From assembly GCF_003182485.1 (NCBI RefSeq), contig NZ_QGTX01000001.1, positions 1,632,001-1,696,000 on the forward strand: a stretch of DNA of 64,000 nt. Reading direction: 5' to 3'. The DNA is from Geodermatophilus normandii. GTDB taxonomy: Bacteria; Actinomycetota; Actinomycetes; Mycobacteriales; Geodermatophilaceae. The position numbers and the translations under genes are program-made. Shown here piece by piece: positions 20,926-32,023 of this stretch. Within the stretch, counting starts at the first letter, position 1. Every line of letters starts with the position of its first letter. The notes beneath the pieces were generated by a model. The model was not told the DNA's origin and did not search any database. It saw only the letters and a list, made by a program, of their open reading frames with translations.

Positions 20926-22536
20926 GTGACCACCACCCGCGAGCCGACCGCGGCCGCACCGGGGACGCAGGCGCCCGCCGAGCAGCAGGGGCGCATGACG
21001 CACCGGCAGATCCTCGAGGCCCTCTCGGGGATGTTGCTGGCGATGTTCGTGGCGTTCCTGTCCTCGACCGTCGTCTCCAACGCCCTGCCCACGATCATCA
21101 CCGACCTGCGCGGCAGCCAGAGCCAGTACACCTGGGTGGTCACCGCGACCCTGCTGGCCTCGACGGCGTCGACGCCGATCTGGGGCAAGCTCGCCGACCT
21201 GTTCAGCAAGAAGCTGCTGATCCAGCTGGCGATCGTCGTCTTCATCCTCGGCTCGATGCTGGCCGGGCTGTCGCAGTCGGTGGGCACGCTCATCGGCTGG
21301 CGCGTGCTCCAGGGCCTGGGCCTCGGCGGCCTGCAGGCGCTGGTCCAGATCGCGATGGCCGCGATGATCAGCCCTCGCGAGCGCGGGCGGTACTCCGGCC
21401 TGCTCGGCGGGGTCATGGCCGTGGCCACCGTCGGCGGCCCGCTGCTCGGCGGTCTGCTGGTGGACACCAGCTGGCTCGGCTGGCGCTGGTGCTTCTACGT
21501 CGGCGTCCCCTTCGCCGCCGTCGCGCTGGTGCTGCTGCAGCGCACGCTGCACCTGCCGGTCACCAGGCGCCGGGTGCGCATCGACCACCTCGGCGCCGCC
21601 TTCCTCACCGCCGGCGTCTCGGGGCTGCTGATCTGGGTCACCCTGGCCGGCAACCAGTTCGCGTGGGCCTCCGTGGAGACGGCGCTGTTCCTCGTCGGCA
21701 GTGCGGTGGCCATCGTGGCGTTCGTCGTCACCGAACTCCGGGCGGCCGAGCCGATCGTCCCGCTGCGGCTGTTCCGCGACCGCACGACGACCCTCGCCAT
21801 CGTGGCCAGCGTCGCCATCGGTGTCGCGATGTTCGGCTCGACGGTCTTCCTCGGCCAGTACCTGCAGATCTCCCGCGGCTACTCGCCGACGGCGGCCGGC
21901 CTGCTGACGATCCCCATGGTCGGCGGCCTGCTGGTCTCCTCCACGGTGTCGGGCATCCTCATCACCCGCCACGGCCGGTGGAAGCGGTTCCTCGTGGCCG
22001 GCTCGGTGCTGGTCACCGCCGGCTTCGCCCTGCTGGCGACGATCGACCACGAGACGAACATGGTGCTGCTCGGCGTCTTCCTGTTCGTCCTGGGCGTCGG
22101 CATCGGCATGACCATGCAGAACCTGGTGCTCGCGGTGCAGAACACCGTGGCCGCCGCCGACCTCGGTGCGGCGTCCTCCGCCGTGGCGTTCTTCCGCAGC
22201 CTGGGCGGCACCATCGGCGTCTCGGTGCTCGGCGCGGTGCTCAGCACCCGGGTCGGCGACCTGATCGCCGCCGGTCTGCCGCCGGAGGTGGCCGCGGCCG
22301 GCACCGGGTCGGGCAGCGTCGGGCTGGCCGACCTCAAGGACGCCCCGCCGGCCATCCAGGAGCTCATCCGGGTGTCCTACGGCGACGCGACCGGCCGGAT
22401 CTTCCTCGTCTCGGCGGTCATCGCCGTGATCGCCGTGGCGGCCATCGTGCTCATCCGCGAGGTCGCCCTGCGCACCGAGAGCGGCGAGGAGCGGCTGCAG
22501 CGCGAGTCGGAGCCGGCGGTGGCCGACGCCGCCTGA
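20926..22536 (+). CDS. DHA2-family (EmrB/QacA-type) MFS multidrug exporter
   Basis: A 14-segment drug:H+ antiporter of 536 residues. Motifs include the N-terminal helix LSGMLLAMFVAFLSSTVVS, the DHA signature DLRGSQSQYTWVVTA, and motif A text GKLADLFSKK. GTG 20926 is preferred because AGGAG lies five bases upstream. An in-frame GTG at 20863 overlapping the MarR stop would add 21 poorly conserved residues. The gene is probably repressed by the MarR protein just upstream. Exported compounds are unknown. Confidence 0.88.
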   Translation: MTTTREPTAAAPGTQAPAEQQGRMTHRQILEALSGMLLAMFVAFLSSTVVSNALPTIITDLRGSQSQYTWVVTATLLASTASTPIWGKLADLFSKKLLIQLAIVVFILGSMLAGLSQSVGTLIGWRVLQGLGLGGLQALVQIAMAAMISPRERGRYSGLLGGVMAVATVGGPLLGGLLVDTSWLGWRWCFYVGVPFAAVALVLLQRTLHLPVTRRRVRIDHLGAAFLTAGVSGLLIWVTLAGNQFAWASVETALFLVGSAVAIVAFVVTELRAAEPIVPLRLFRDRTTTLAIVASVAIGVAMFGSTVFLGQYLQISRGYSPTAAGLLTIPMVGGLLVSSTVSGILITRHGRWKRFLVAGSVLVTAGFALLATIDHETNMVLLGVFLFVLGVGIGMTMQNLVLAVQNTVAAADLGAASSAVAFFRSLGGTIGVSVLGAVLSTRVGDLIAAGLPPEVAAAGTGSGSVGLADLKDAPPAIQELIRVSYGDATGRIFLVSAVIAVIAVAAIVLIREVALRTESGEERLQRESEPAVADAA

Positions 22537-22549
22537 TCTCCCCCCGACG

Positions 22550-22587
22550 ACGACGGCCCGCTCCCCGGGAGGGGAGCGGGCCGTCGT
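22550..22587. terminator. Bidirectional terminator between the exporter and ohr/osmC gene
   Basis: A perfect 17-bp stem with arms 22550-22566 and 22571-22587 and a four-base loop, placed between two convergent genes. Confidence 0.8.
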
Positions 22588-22599
22588 GCTGTGCGGGGC

Positions 22600-23043
22600 T
22601 CAGGACTCGAGTGCGGCGTCCAGCGTGATGTCGACGCCGGCCAGCGCCTTGCTGACCGGGCAGCCGGCCTTGGCCTCCTGCGCGGCCTTCTCGAAGCCGG
22701 CGGCGTCGAGTCCGTCGACCTCGGCGCGCACGGTGAGCGTGATGCCGGTGAGCTTGAAGCCCCCGTTGGCCTGGTCCGGGCCGAGGGAGACGTCGGCCTG
22801 CACGTCGAGGGACTGCGGCGTCCCGCCGGCCTGGGCGATGTTGGCCGACAGCTGCATCGCGAAGCAGGCGGAGTGGGCGGCCGCGACGAGCTCCTCGGGG
22901 CTGGTCGTGCCGCCGGCCTCGTCGGCGGCGCGCTTGGGGAAGTTGACCTCGTAGGTGCCGACCTTCGAGCTGGTCAGCTCGACCTGGCCGGAGCCCTTCT
23001 CGAGGGTGCCGTTCCAGGCGGTGCGTGCGGTACGGGTGGGCAT
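22600..23043 (-). CDS. OsmC/Ohr-family organic hydroperoxide resistance protein
   Basis: A thiol peroxidase of the OsmC fold that reduces organic hydroperoxides. It has 147 residues with the two catalytic cysteines in HSACFAMQLS (about residue 60) and AGCPVSKALAG (about residue 126). The first motif favours the OsmC rather than Ohr branch. ATG 23043. An OhrR-like MarR gene lies 102 bp upstream in the same direction, supporting peroxide-responsive control. Confidence 0.9.
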   Translation of the reverse strand: MPTRTARTAWNGTLEKGSGQVELTSSKVGTYEVNFPKRAADEAGGTTSPEELVAAAHSACFAMQLSANIAQAGGTPQSLDVQADVSLGPDQANGGFKLTGITLTVRAEVDGLDAAGFEKAAQEAKAGCPVSKALAGVDITLDAALES

Positions 23044-23066
23044 CTGGGCTGCCTTCCGGTCGGAGG

Positions 23067-23094
23067 GCGTGCCGGCGGGGTCTCGCCGGCACGC
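23067..23094 (-). terminator. Hairpin between the ohrR-like and osmC-like genes
   Basis: A 10-bp stem GCGTGCCGGC/GCCGGCACGC with an 8-base loop in the leader of the osmC-like gene, downstream of the OhrR-like stop. It may end the regulator transcript or structure the leader. Confidence 0.4.
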
Positions 23095-23120
23095 GGGGAC
23101 CTCGCGGCCCTACCCCGATC

Positions 23121-23134
23121 GGTTGCGGGCAACC
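23121..23134 (-). promoter_or_regulatory. Candidate operator GGTTGC-GG-GCAACC upstream of the osmC-like gene
   Basis: A perfect 6-bp inverted repeat with a two-base centre in the only upstream region of the osmC-like gene. It is the best candidate binding site for the neighbouring OhrR-like repressor; this is inference from position and symmetry. Confidence 0.35.
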
Positions 23135-23145
23135 CGCCTACGGCG

Positions 23146-23619
23146 TCAGGGCGTGCGGGGCGCCTCGGTGACGCGCTGCGTCAGGACGTTGAGCGTCTGC
23201 TTGAGGTCGGCGAAGGACTCCACGTCGAGGTCGAGCGCGCAGATCATGTCCTGCGAGATGGCGAAGGCCTTGTCCCGGAGGGCGCGGCCGCTGTCGGTGA
23301 GCGCGATGGCCACCGACCGCTCGTCCTCCACGCGGCGGTGCCGCGTGACCAGGCCGGCCGCGGTGAGCCGCTTGAGGAGGGGGGACAGCGTGCCGCTGTC
23401 CAGGGCCAGCCGGGCGCCGAGCTGTCCGACGGTCTGGTGGTCCTCTTCCCAGAGCAGCATCATGACCAGGTACTGGGGATAGGTGAGCCCCAGCTCCTCG
23501 AGCATCGGCCGGTACCGGGCGGTCATCGCGCGCGAGGCCGCGTACAGCGCGAAGCACAGTTGGTCGTCGAGGGCCACGCTCGGGGCGGGGAGGTGCGCGT
23601 CCCCGCTCGTCATCGTCAT
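23146..23619 (-). CDS. OhrR-like MarR repressor (redox-sensing)
   Basis: A 157-residue MarR protein. N-terminal LDDQLCFALYAASRAM contains Cys22, the position of the reactive cysteine of OhrR, followed by the OhrR-typical LTYPQYLVMMLLWE. The recognition helix is ALDSGTLSPLLKRL. Peroxide oxidation of this cysteine releases OhrR from DNA in characterised members. ATG 23619, with a second ATG two codons later. It is divergent from clpB and upstream of the osmC-like gene, its likely target. Confidence 0.88.
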   Translation of the reverse strand: MTMTSGDAHLPAPSVALDDQLCFALYAASRAMTARYRPMLEELGLTYPQYLVMMLLWEEDHQTVGQLGARLALDSGTLSPLLKRLTAAGLVTRHRRVEDERSVAIALTDSGRALRDKAFAISQDMICALDLDVESFADLKQTLNVLTQRVTEAPRTP

Positions 23620-23720
23620 GACAAGAGTGTAGGGACAACCAGGTCGCGTGGCATGCAGTTGTGTCGTTCGTCAACCCCTCGGAGGAGAACTCCTCCCGCC
23701 CGGTGGGAGTCCGGGCCGGA

Positions 23721-23741
23721 GTTGAGCGGAACAGACTCAAC
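23721..23741 (+). promoter_or_regulatory. HAIR operator (HspR) upstream of clpB
   Basis: GTTGAGC, seven bases, ACTCAAC: twelve of fourteen half-site bases match or mirror the HAIR consensus CTTGAGT-N7-ACTCAAG. It lies 84 bp before clpB. HspR is encoded at 19294. Confidence 0.75.
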
Positions 23742-23824
23742 TCCTCGGTCGTTGGACTGCTCGACACCAGCACCTCGCCGGGTCGAACCCGGCACCCCTG
23801 ACGAGAGGACCGACAGCACCGACC

Positions 23825-26422
<2,598 letters not shown>

Positions 26423-26434
26423 CCGAGCGGTCCC

Positions 26435-26471
26435 ACGGGCCCGTCGTCCCTCCGGGGGACGGCGGGCCCGT
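26435..26471 (+). terminator. Terminator hairpin after clpB
   Basis: Arms ACGGGCCCGTCGTCCC and GGGGACGGCGGGCCCGT pair over about 15 bp with one internal mismatch, 13 bp past the clpB stop. Confidence 0.7.
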
Positions 26472-26543
26472 CCGCGCGTCGCAGGGTGGTCCGACCACGA
26501 TCGGTCGATCATCATGCGGGCGATCGCACGGGAGAGGACGCAC

Positions 26544-27185
26544 ATGACCGCAGGACAGGGACCGCAGGGCTGGGACCAGCCGGGCCAGCAGCCGTACGGC
26601 CGGCAGCAGCCGTACGGGCAGGACCCCTACGCACAGAACCCGTACCCCCAGCAGCCCCCCGGCGGCTACGGGTCCGCGCCCGCCGCGCCCGACTCCTGGG
26701 GCGCGCCCGCGCCGGTCGAGCGCCCGCAGGCCGTGCGGCTGGGCGTCGGCGCCTGGGTCGCCAGCATCCTGCTCGCCCTGCTCAGCTCGATCCTGACCTT
26801 CGCGCAGCTCGACGAGCTTGTCGACCAGGCCCTGCTCGACCAGGGGCTCGACCCGGCGGACTACTCCGGCGTCACCGACGCCGCGAGCACCGGCGTCGTC
26901 CTGGCGGGCGTCGTCTTCGGGCTGGTCTTCGTCGGGCTCGAGCTCATGTTCGTGTGGTTCGCCTGGCAGGGGCGCAACTGGGCCCGCATCGTGCTCTGGG
27001 TGCTCGGCGGCCTGGCGCTGGTCTTCGGCCTCGTCGGCCTGCTCAGCTCGCCGCTGCCCGGGCTGCTGACCGTCCTCTCCCTCGTCCAGTACCTGCTGAT
27101 CCTGGTCGGTGTGGTCGCGCTGGCCCAGAAGCCGGCCAGCGAGTGGTACCGGTACCGCGGCTGGCAGCGCGCCCGCGGCCTCTGA
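26544..27185 (+). CDS. Putative four-helix membrane protein with Pro/Gln/Tyr-rich N-terminus
   Basis: A 213-residue protein of unknown function. Residues 1-60 are disordered and rich in Q, P, Y and G (repeated PYGQ/PYAQ-type units). Four membrane segments follow (about 70-90, 115-140, 145-165, 170-195), starting LGVGAWVASILLALLSS. ATG 26544 has GGGAGAGG upstream; an in-frame GTG ten codons earlier lacks one. Such tails are common on small actinobacterial membrane proteins and do not indicate a function. Confidence 0.75.
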   Translation: MTAGQGPQGWDQPGQQPYGRQQPYGQDPYAQNPYPQQPPGGYGSAPAAPDSWGAPAPVERPQAVRLGVGAWVASILLALLSSILTFAQLDELVDQALLDQGLDPADYSGVTDAASTGVVLAGVVFGLVFVGLELMFVWFAWQGRNWARIVLWVLGGLALVFGLVGLLSSPLPGLLTVLSLVQYLLILVGVVALAQKPASEWYRYRGWQRARGL

Positions 27186-27274
27186 CCCGGGACGGGCCCC
27201 GCGACCCGGGTGTCCGTTATCCCATCGTGACCAACCTGGATGAACCGCTCGCCGGATCGCCCCGAACCCCGGGC

Positions 27275-28931
27275 GTGACCACCACCGAGCAGGCCCCCGC
27301 GCCGGCCACCGGGCCGGACGGGGCCCGGCCCCTGCCCCCGGGGGCTGCGGCGGCTGGCCGGCGCGCTCGCCGGACTGCTCGCCGCGGCCGTCGCGCTCGG
27401 GATGGCCGAACTGGTCGCCGGGCTGGTCGGGCCGGCCTCCTCGCCGGTCGTCGCCGTCGGGGACACCGTCATCACGCTCGTCCCCGAGCCGGTCAAGCAG
27501 CTCGCCATCGCGACCTTCGGCGAGAACGACAAGGTCGCCCTGGTCGCCGGCACGCTGGTCCTCGTCGCGCTGTACGCCGTGCTCATCGGGCTGCTGTCGC
27601 TGCGGTCCCGCCGCCTCGGCGTCGCCGGCATCGCCCTCTTCGGCGTGCTGGGCGCGCTGGCCGCGGCCACCCGGCCGGCGGGCGGTCCGCTCGACGCGCT
27701 GCCGTCGGTGCTCGGCGCCGTCGTCGGCATCGTCGCCCTGCTCCTGCTGGTCGACCCGCTGACCTCGCCGGTCCCGGGAGCGCCCCGCACCGCCGACGAG
27801 ACCGTCGTGGAGCGGTTGCGCGGCGCGCTGTCGATGGCCGACCGCAAGGGCAGCGGCATGGACCGCCGCCGCTTCTTCCTCACCGGCGGCGTCGCCCTGG
27901 CCGCGGCGGCGGTCACCGGCGGCGGCGGTCGCCTGCTGCAGCGCCGGTTCGACGTCAGCGACGCCCGGGGCGGCCTGACCCTGCCGACGCCGTCGTCCCC
28001 GGCCCCGGCCCTGCCCGCGGGCGCCGACCTCGCCGAGCAGGTGGAGGGCGTGACGCCGCTGTTCACCGCGAACCGCGACTTCTACCGGGTCGACACCGCC
28101 ATCACGGTCCCGCAGATCCGCCCGGCCGACTACCGGCTCGAGCTCCGCGGGATGTTCGACTCGCCGCGCAGCTACACGCTGGCCGACCTCTTCGACCGCG
28201 ACGACGTCATCGAGCGCGACGTCACGCTCACCTGCGTCTCCAACGAGGTCGGCGGCCGGCTGGCCGGCACCGCCCGCTGGATCGGCATCCCGCTCGGCGA
28301 CCTCCTCCGCGAGAACGGGATCTCCGGCCGCTCCGACCAGCTCGTGTGCCGCTCGGCCGACGGCATGACCATCGGCGCCCCGACCCGCTCGGCGCTCGAG
28401 GTCGAGGACGCCATGATCGCCTTCGGGATGAACGGCGAGCCGCTCCCGGTCGAGCACGGCTTCCCCGTCCGCATGCTCATCCCCGGCCTCTACGGCTACG
28501 TCTCCGCCTGCAAGTGGATGACCTCGATCGAGGCCACCACCTACGACGCCTTCGACGCCTACTGGGTCGAGCGCGACTGGGCGGCCGACGGTCCGATCAA
28601 GGTGGCCTCGCGCATCGACACCCCGGCTCCGCTGCGGCAGTTCCCGGCCGGCCGGCGCGCCGTCGCCGGCGTCGCCTGGGCGCAGACCCGCGGCATCCGG
28701 CGCGTGGAGGTCCGGGTCGACGACGGCGAGTGGCAGGAGGCCCGGCTGGCCCCCGCCGTCGACGCCGACCTGTGGCGGCAGTGGCAGCTGCCCGTCGACT
28801 TCGCCCCCGGGTCCTACCAGCTCACCGTCCGGGCCACCGCGGCCGACGGCGAGGTGCAGCCCGAGGAGCGCGCCCGGCCGTTCCCGGACGGAGCGAGCGG
28901 CCTGCACTCGATCCGGGTGATCGCGACCTAG
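27275..28931 (+). CDS. Membrane-anchored molybdopterin-dependent oxidoreductase (sulfite oxidase family), frameshifted
   Basis: Repaired length about 552 residues. It has N-terminal membrane helices, then a twin-arginine-like stretch DRRRFFLTGG, a Mo-cofactor domain of the sulfite oxidase/YedY fold with the molybdenum-ligating Cys in DVTLTCVSNEVGG, and a Mo-co dimerisation Ig-like domain ending at IRVIAT. The frame changes in the adjoining C5/G5 runs at 27335-27344; adding one C and one G joins GTG 27275 to the body. If the break were real, translation could start at 27402 with a shorter anchor. The substrate is unknown. A fasciclin lipoprotein gene follows. Confidence 0.75.
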
Positions 28932-29076
28932 CGATCCCGGCGCGCCGGCACCGGCCGGCCGGGCAGCCCACCACCCCCAGAGCCCGTCTCGGCCACGCTG
29001 GCCGCAGACGCCTCTCCCGACCCCTCGAACGGGCCGGGAGGGACCGTGCAACCGACGACCGAGGAGTTCCCCGACC

Positions 29077-29757
29077 ATGAAGAGCACCCTGACCCGCGCC
29101 CTCCTGCTGGCCTCCGCCTCCACCCTGGCCGTGACCCTGAGCGCCTGCGGCTCCGACGAGACCAGCGCCGCGAGCGACAGCTCGTCGCCCGAGAGCAGCT
29201 CGTCGTCCGCCTCGGAGGGCTCGGGCTCGATGGAGAGCAGCAGCACGATGGCCGAGCCGGCCGGTGACGAGCCCTTCGGCGCCGGCTGCACCGCCGTCCC
29301 CGCCGACGGCGAGGGCAGCTTCTCCGGCATGACCGACGACCCGGTGGCCACCGCGGCGAGCAACAACCCGGTCCTGTCCACGCTGGTGCAGGCGGTCACC
29401 CAGGCCAACCTGGTCGACACGCTCAACACCACCGACGACATCACCGTCATCGCCCCGGCCAACCCGGCGTTCGAGGCCATCCCGGCCGACCAGCTGCAGG
29501 CCGTCCTCGCCGACCAGGCGACGCTGACCCGGATCCTGACCCACCACGTGATCCCGGGCCGACTCACGCCCGACCAGCTCGCCGGCACGCACACCACCGT
29601 CGCCGGCGACGAGGTCACCATCGAGGGGTCGGGAGAGTCCTTCACCGTCGCCCAGACCGTCACCGGCACCCCGGCCGGCGTCATCTGCGGGAACGTGCAG
29701 ACCGCCAACGCCACCGTCTACATCGTGGACCAGGTGCTGGCGCCGGCCGCGGGCTGA
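29077..29757 (+). CDS. Fasciclin-domain lipoprotein (MPT83/MPT70-like)
   Basis: A 226-residue exported lipoprotein. It has a signal peptide with lipobox LSAC (Cys about residue 24), a Ser/Glu-rich linker (30-65), then one fasciclin (FAS1) domain with the H1 box DDITVIAPANPAF and the late H2-like segment VYIVDQVLAP. The family includes the mycobacterial surface proteins MPT70/MPT83. ATG 29077 has GAGGAG upstream. A Moco oxidoreductase gene precedes it; no sigK/rskA genes are present in the window. Confidence 0.88.
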   Translation: MKSTLTRALLLASASTLAVTLSACGSDETSAASDSSSPESSSSSASEGSGSMESSSTMAEPAGDEPFGAGCTAVPADGEGSFSGMTDDPVATAASNNPVLSTLVQAVTQANLVDTLNTTDDITVIAPANPAFEAIPADQLQAVLADQATLTRILTHHVIPGRLTPDQLAGTHTTVAGDEVTIEGSGESFTVAQTVTGTPAGVICGNVQTANATVYIVDQVLAPAAG

Positions 29758-29774
29758 TCCCGCACCGCAGCGGC

Positions 29775-29809
29775 CACCGGCCCGGCTCCCTCGCGGAGCC
29801 GGGCCGGTG
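29775..29809 (+). terminator. Terminator hairpin after the fasciclin gene
   Basis: A perfect 15-bp stem with arms 29775-29789 and 29795-29809 and a five-base loop, placed between the fasciclin stop and the pyrE promoter. Confidence 0.75.
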
Positions 29810-29816
29810 CCGTGCG

Positions 29817-29822
29817 TAGGGT
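29817..29822 (+). promoter_or_regulatory. -10 element TAGGGT, leaderless pyrE promoter
   Basis: TAGGGT ends seven bases before the pyrE ATG. There is no ribosome-binding site, so transcription probably starts at or next to the ATG. Confidence 0.55.
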
Positions 29823-29829
29823 CGCCTCC

Positions 29830-30432
29830 ATGCAGAAGGACCCCGGTCCCCCCCACCCCTCGTCCCTCGGGGCGGGCCCCGGGAACGGGGCCCGCCAGCC
29901 CGACCGCGCCCGCCTGCTGGAGCTGGTCGTCGACCTCGCCGTCGTCCACGGGCGGGTCACGCTGTCCTCCGGGCGCGAGGCCGACTGGTACGTCGACATG
30001 CGCCGGCTGACGCTCCACCACGAGGGCGCGCCGCTGGTCGGCCGGGTGATGCGCCAGCTGACCGGCGACCTGCGCTACGACGTCGTCGGCGGGCTCACCC
30101 TCGGCGCCGACCCGGTGGCCGCGGCCATGCTGCACGCCGCCTCCGGCGGCGAGGGCTTCCTCGACGCGTGCGTGGTCCGCAAGGCCGGCAAGGCCCACGG
30201 GCTGCAGCGGCGGATCGAGGGTCCCGACGTCGCCGGGCGCGCGGTGCTCGTCGTCGACGACGTCTCCACCACCGGCAGCAGCCCGCTGACCGCCGTCGAG
30301 GCGCTGCAGGAGGCCGGCGCCGAGGTCATCGGTGTGGCGGTGATCGTCGACCGGGGCGGGCGGGCCGCCGTCGAGGCCGCCGGGCTGGAGTACCGCGCCG
30401 CCTTCGAGCTGTCCGACCTCGGCCTGGAGTAG
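29830..30432 (+). CDS. pyrE: Orotate phosphoribosyltransferase
   Basis: Transfers PRPP ribose-phosphate to orotate, step five of UMP synthesis. It has 200 residues. The family PRPP loop is VLVVDDVSTTGSSPL (about residues 138-152), and the N-terminal VTLSSGREADWYVDMR matches the OPRT signature. ATG 29830 agrees with a leaderless TAGGGT promoter. Family A repeat copy A3 begins about 9 bp after the stop. Confidence 0.93.
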   Translation: MQKDPGPPHPSSLGAGPGNGARQPDRARLLELVVDLAVVHGRVTLSSGREADWYVDMRRLTLHHEGAPLVGRVMRQLTGDLRYDVVGGLTLGADPVAAAMLHAASGGEGFLDACVVRKAGKAHGLQRRIEGPDVAGRAVLVVDDVSTTGSSPLTAVEALQEAGAEVIGVAVIVDRGGRAAVEAAGLEYRAAFELSDLGLE

Positions 30433-30440
30433 CCGCCGCG

Positions 30441-30525
30441 GCGCCGTCCTGGCTCACCGTGGCGCGTCCGGGCTCAGCGTCGGCGGTGAGCCCGGACGCA
30501 GCACGATCAGGTCACCTGATCATCC
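30441..30525 (+). repeat. Family A palindromic repeat, solo copy (A3)
   Basis: Same two-stem structure as the copies bracketing the DUF559 gene at 14124: arms GCGTCCGGGCTCA and TGAGCCCGGACGC (13 bp), then the 17-bp palindrome GATCAGGTCACCTGATC. The stem carries CCGGG/CCCGG where copy A2 carries CCTGG/CCAGG, a compensated change. No DUF559 gene is nearby. Confidence 0.85.
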
Positions 30526-30536
30526 GTGAGCCGCCG

Positions 30537-30542
30537 TACGGT
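30537..30542 (+). promoter_or_regulatory. -10 element TACGGT, leaderless promoter of the GlcD-type gene
   Basis: TACGGT ends six bases before the GTG at 30549 and directly follows repeat copy A3. Confidence 0.5.
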
Positions 30543-30548
30543 GTGGCG

Positions 30549-31943
30549 GTGACCACACTCGCCACCGCGTGGGTCGACGACCTCGCCGCCGCGCTCGGTC
30601 CGGACGGCGTCCTCACCGACCCCGACGTCACCGGCAGCTACGCCCGCGACCAGGCGATGCTCGCCGCGGCCGGCACGCCCGCCGCGGTCGTCTTCCCCCG
30701 GGACACCGCCGACGTCGTCGCGGTGATGCGGGTGGCGTCGCGGCACGGCGTCCCGGTGGTCCCGCGCGGCGCGGGCTCCGGGCTGGCCGGCGCGAGCAAC
30801 GCCGTCGACGGCGCGATCACGATGGTGATGACCCGCATGGACGCCGTCCTGGAGGTCTCCCCGGCCGACCGGCTCGCCGTCGTCCAGCCCGGCGTGGTGA
30901 ACAAGGCGCTGCGCGACGCGGTCGCGGGGTCGGGGCTGTTCTATCCCCCGGACCCCTCCAGCTACGACTGGTGCACCATCGGCGGCAACCTCTCGCAGAA
31001 CTCCGGCGGCCTGTGCTGCGTGAAGTACGGCGTCACCACCGACTACGTGCTGGGCCTGGAGGTGGTGCTCGCCGACGGGCGGGTGCTGCGCACCGGGCGG
31101 CGCACGGTCAAGGGCGTCGCCGGCTACGACCTGGCGCGGCTGTTCGTGGGGTCGGAGGGCACCCTCGGCGTGATCACCGAGGCGACGCTCGCGCTGCGCC
31201 CGGCCCCGCAGCAGCCGGTGACCCTCGTGGCCACCTTCGCCACCACCGCGCAGACCGGGCAGGTGGTCGAGCGCGTGGTCACCACCGGGCTCGTGCCGAG
31301 CCTGCTGGAGGTCATGGACAACACCTGCATCCGCGCCGTCGACGACCTGCTGCACGCCGACCTCGACCGCGACGCGCACGCGCTGCTGGTGGCCCAGTCC
31401 GACAGCGGGGGAGAGGCGGCCGCCCGGGAGGTGGAGGCGCTGGCGCAGCTGTGCCGCGAGGCCGGCGCGCAGCTGGTGCACACCACCGAGGACGCCGCCG
31501 AGGGCGACCTGCTGCTGGCCGCCCGCCGGATGGCGCTGCCCGCGCTCGAGCAGCTGGGCACCACGCTGATCGACGACGTCGCCGTGCCGCGCTCGCGGAT
31601 CGCCGCGTTCCTCGACGGCTGCGACGGGATCGCCGTGCGCCGGGAGCTGACGATCGGCGTCGTCGGGCACGCCGGCGACGGCAACATGCACCCCACCATC
31701 TGCTTCGACCCCACCGACGCCGACGAGCGGGCCCGCGCCTTCGCCGCCTTCGACGACGTCCTCGAGCTCGGGCTGGCGCTGGGCGGCACGGTCACCGGCG
31801 AGCACGGCATCGGCTCGATCAAGGTCGAGTGGCTCGAGCGCGAGGTCGGCGCCGTGTCGCTGGACGTGCACCGCCGGATCAAGGACGCCCTCGACCCGGC
31901 CGGCCTGCTCAACCCCGGCAAGGTGCTGCGCCGCCGGGGGTGA
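30549..31943 (+). CDS. FAD-linked oxidase, GlcD-type (glycolate/D-lactate dehydrogenase)
   Basis: A 464-residue flavoprotein of the vanillyl-alcohol oxidase/GlcD group, oxidising a 2-hydroxy acid. The FAD_binding_4 domain contains VVPRGAGSGLAGASNA and TIGGNLSQNSGG. The C-terminal FAD-oxidase domain has GHAGDGNMHP and TGEHGIGSIK, the usual flavin and substrate residues. The start GTG 30549 agrees with a leaderless promoter. Glycolate, D-lactate and D-2-hydroxyglutarate are all possible substrates. No glcE/glcF partner is adjacent, so it may act as a single polypeptide. Confidence 0.88.
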   Translation: MTTLATAWVDDLAAALGPDGVLTDPDVTGSYARDQAMLAAAGTPAAVVFPRDTADVVAVMRVASRHGVPVVPRGAGSGLAGASNAVDGAITMVMTRMDAVLEVSPADRLAVVQPGVVNKALRDAVAGSGLFYPPDPSSYDWCTIGGNLSQNSGGLCCVKYGVTTDYVLGLEVVLADGRVLRTGRRTVKGVAGYDLARLFVGSEGTLGVITEATLALRPAPQQPVTLVATFATTAQTGQVVERVVTTGLVPSLLEVMDNTCIRAVDDLLHADLDRDAHALLVAQSDSGGEAAAREVEALAQLCREAGAQLVHTTEDAAEGDLLLAARRMALPALEQLGTTLIDDVAVPRSRIAAFLDGCDGIAVRRELTIGVVGHAGDGNMHPTICFDPTDADERARAFAAFDDVLELGLALGGTVTGEHGIGSIKVEWLEREVGAVSLDVHRRIKDALDPAGLLNPGKVLRRRG

Positions 31944-32023
31944 ACCCACCCCGCCCGCTGTCCGCGCCCCGGCCCAGGCGCGATACTGACCGCCGACCAG
32001 CGTCGATCGACAGGAGTGCCCCG

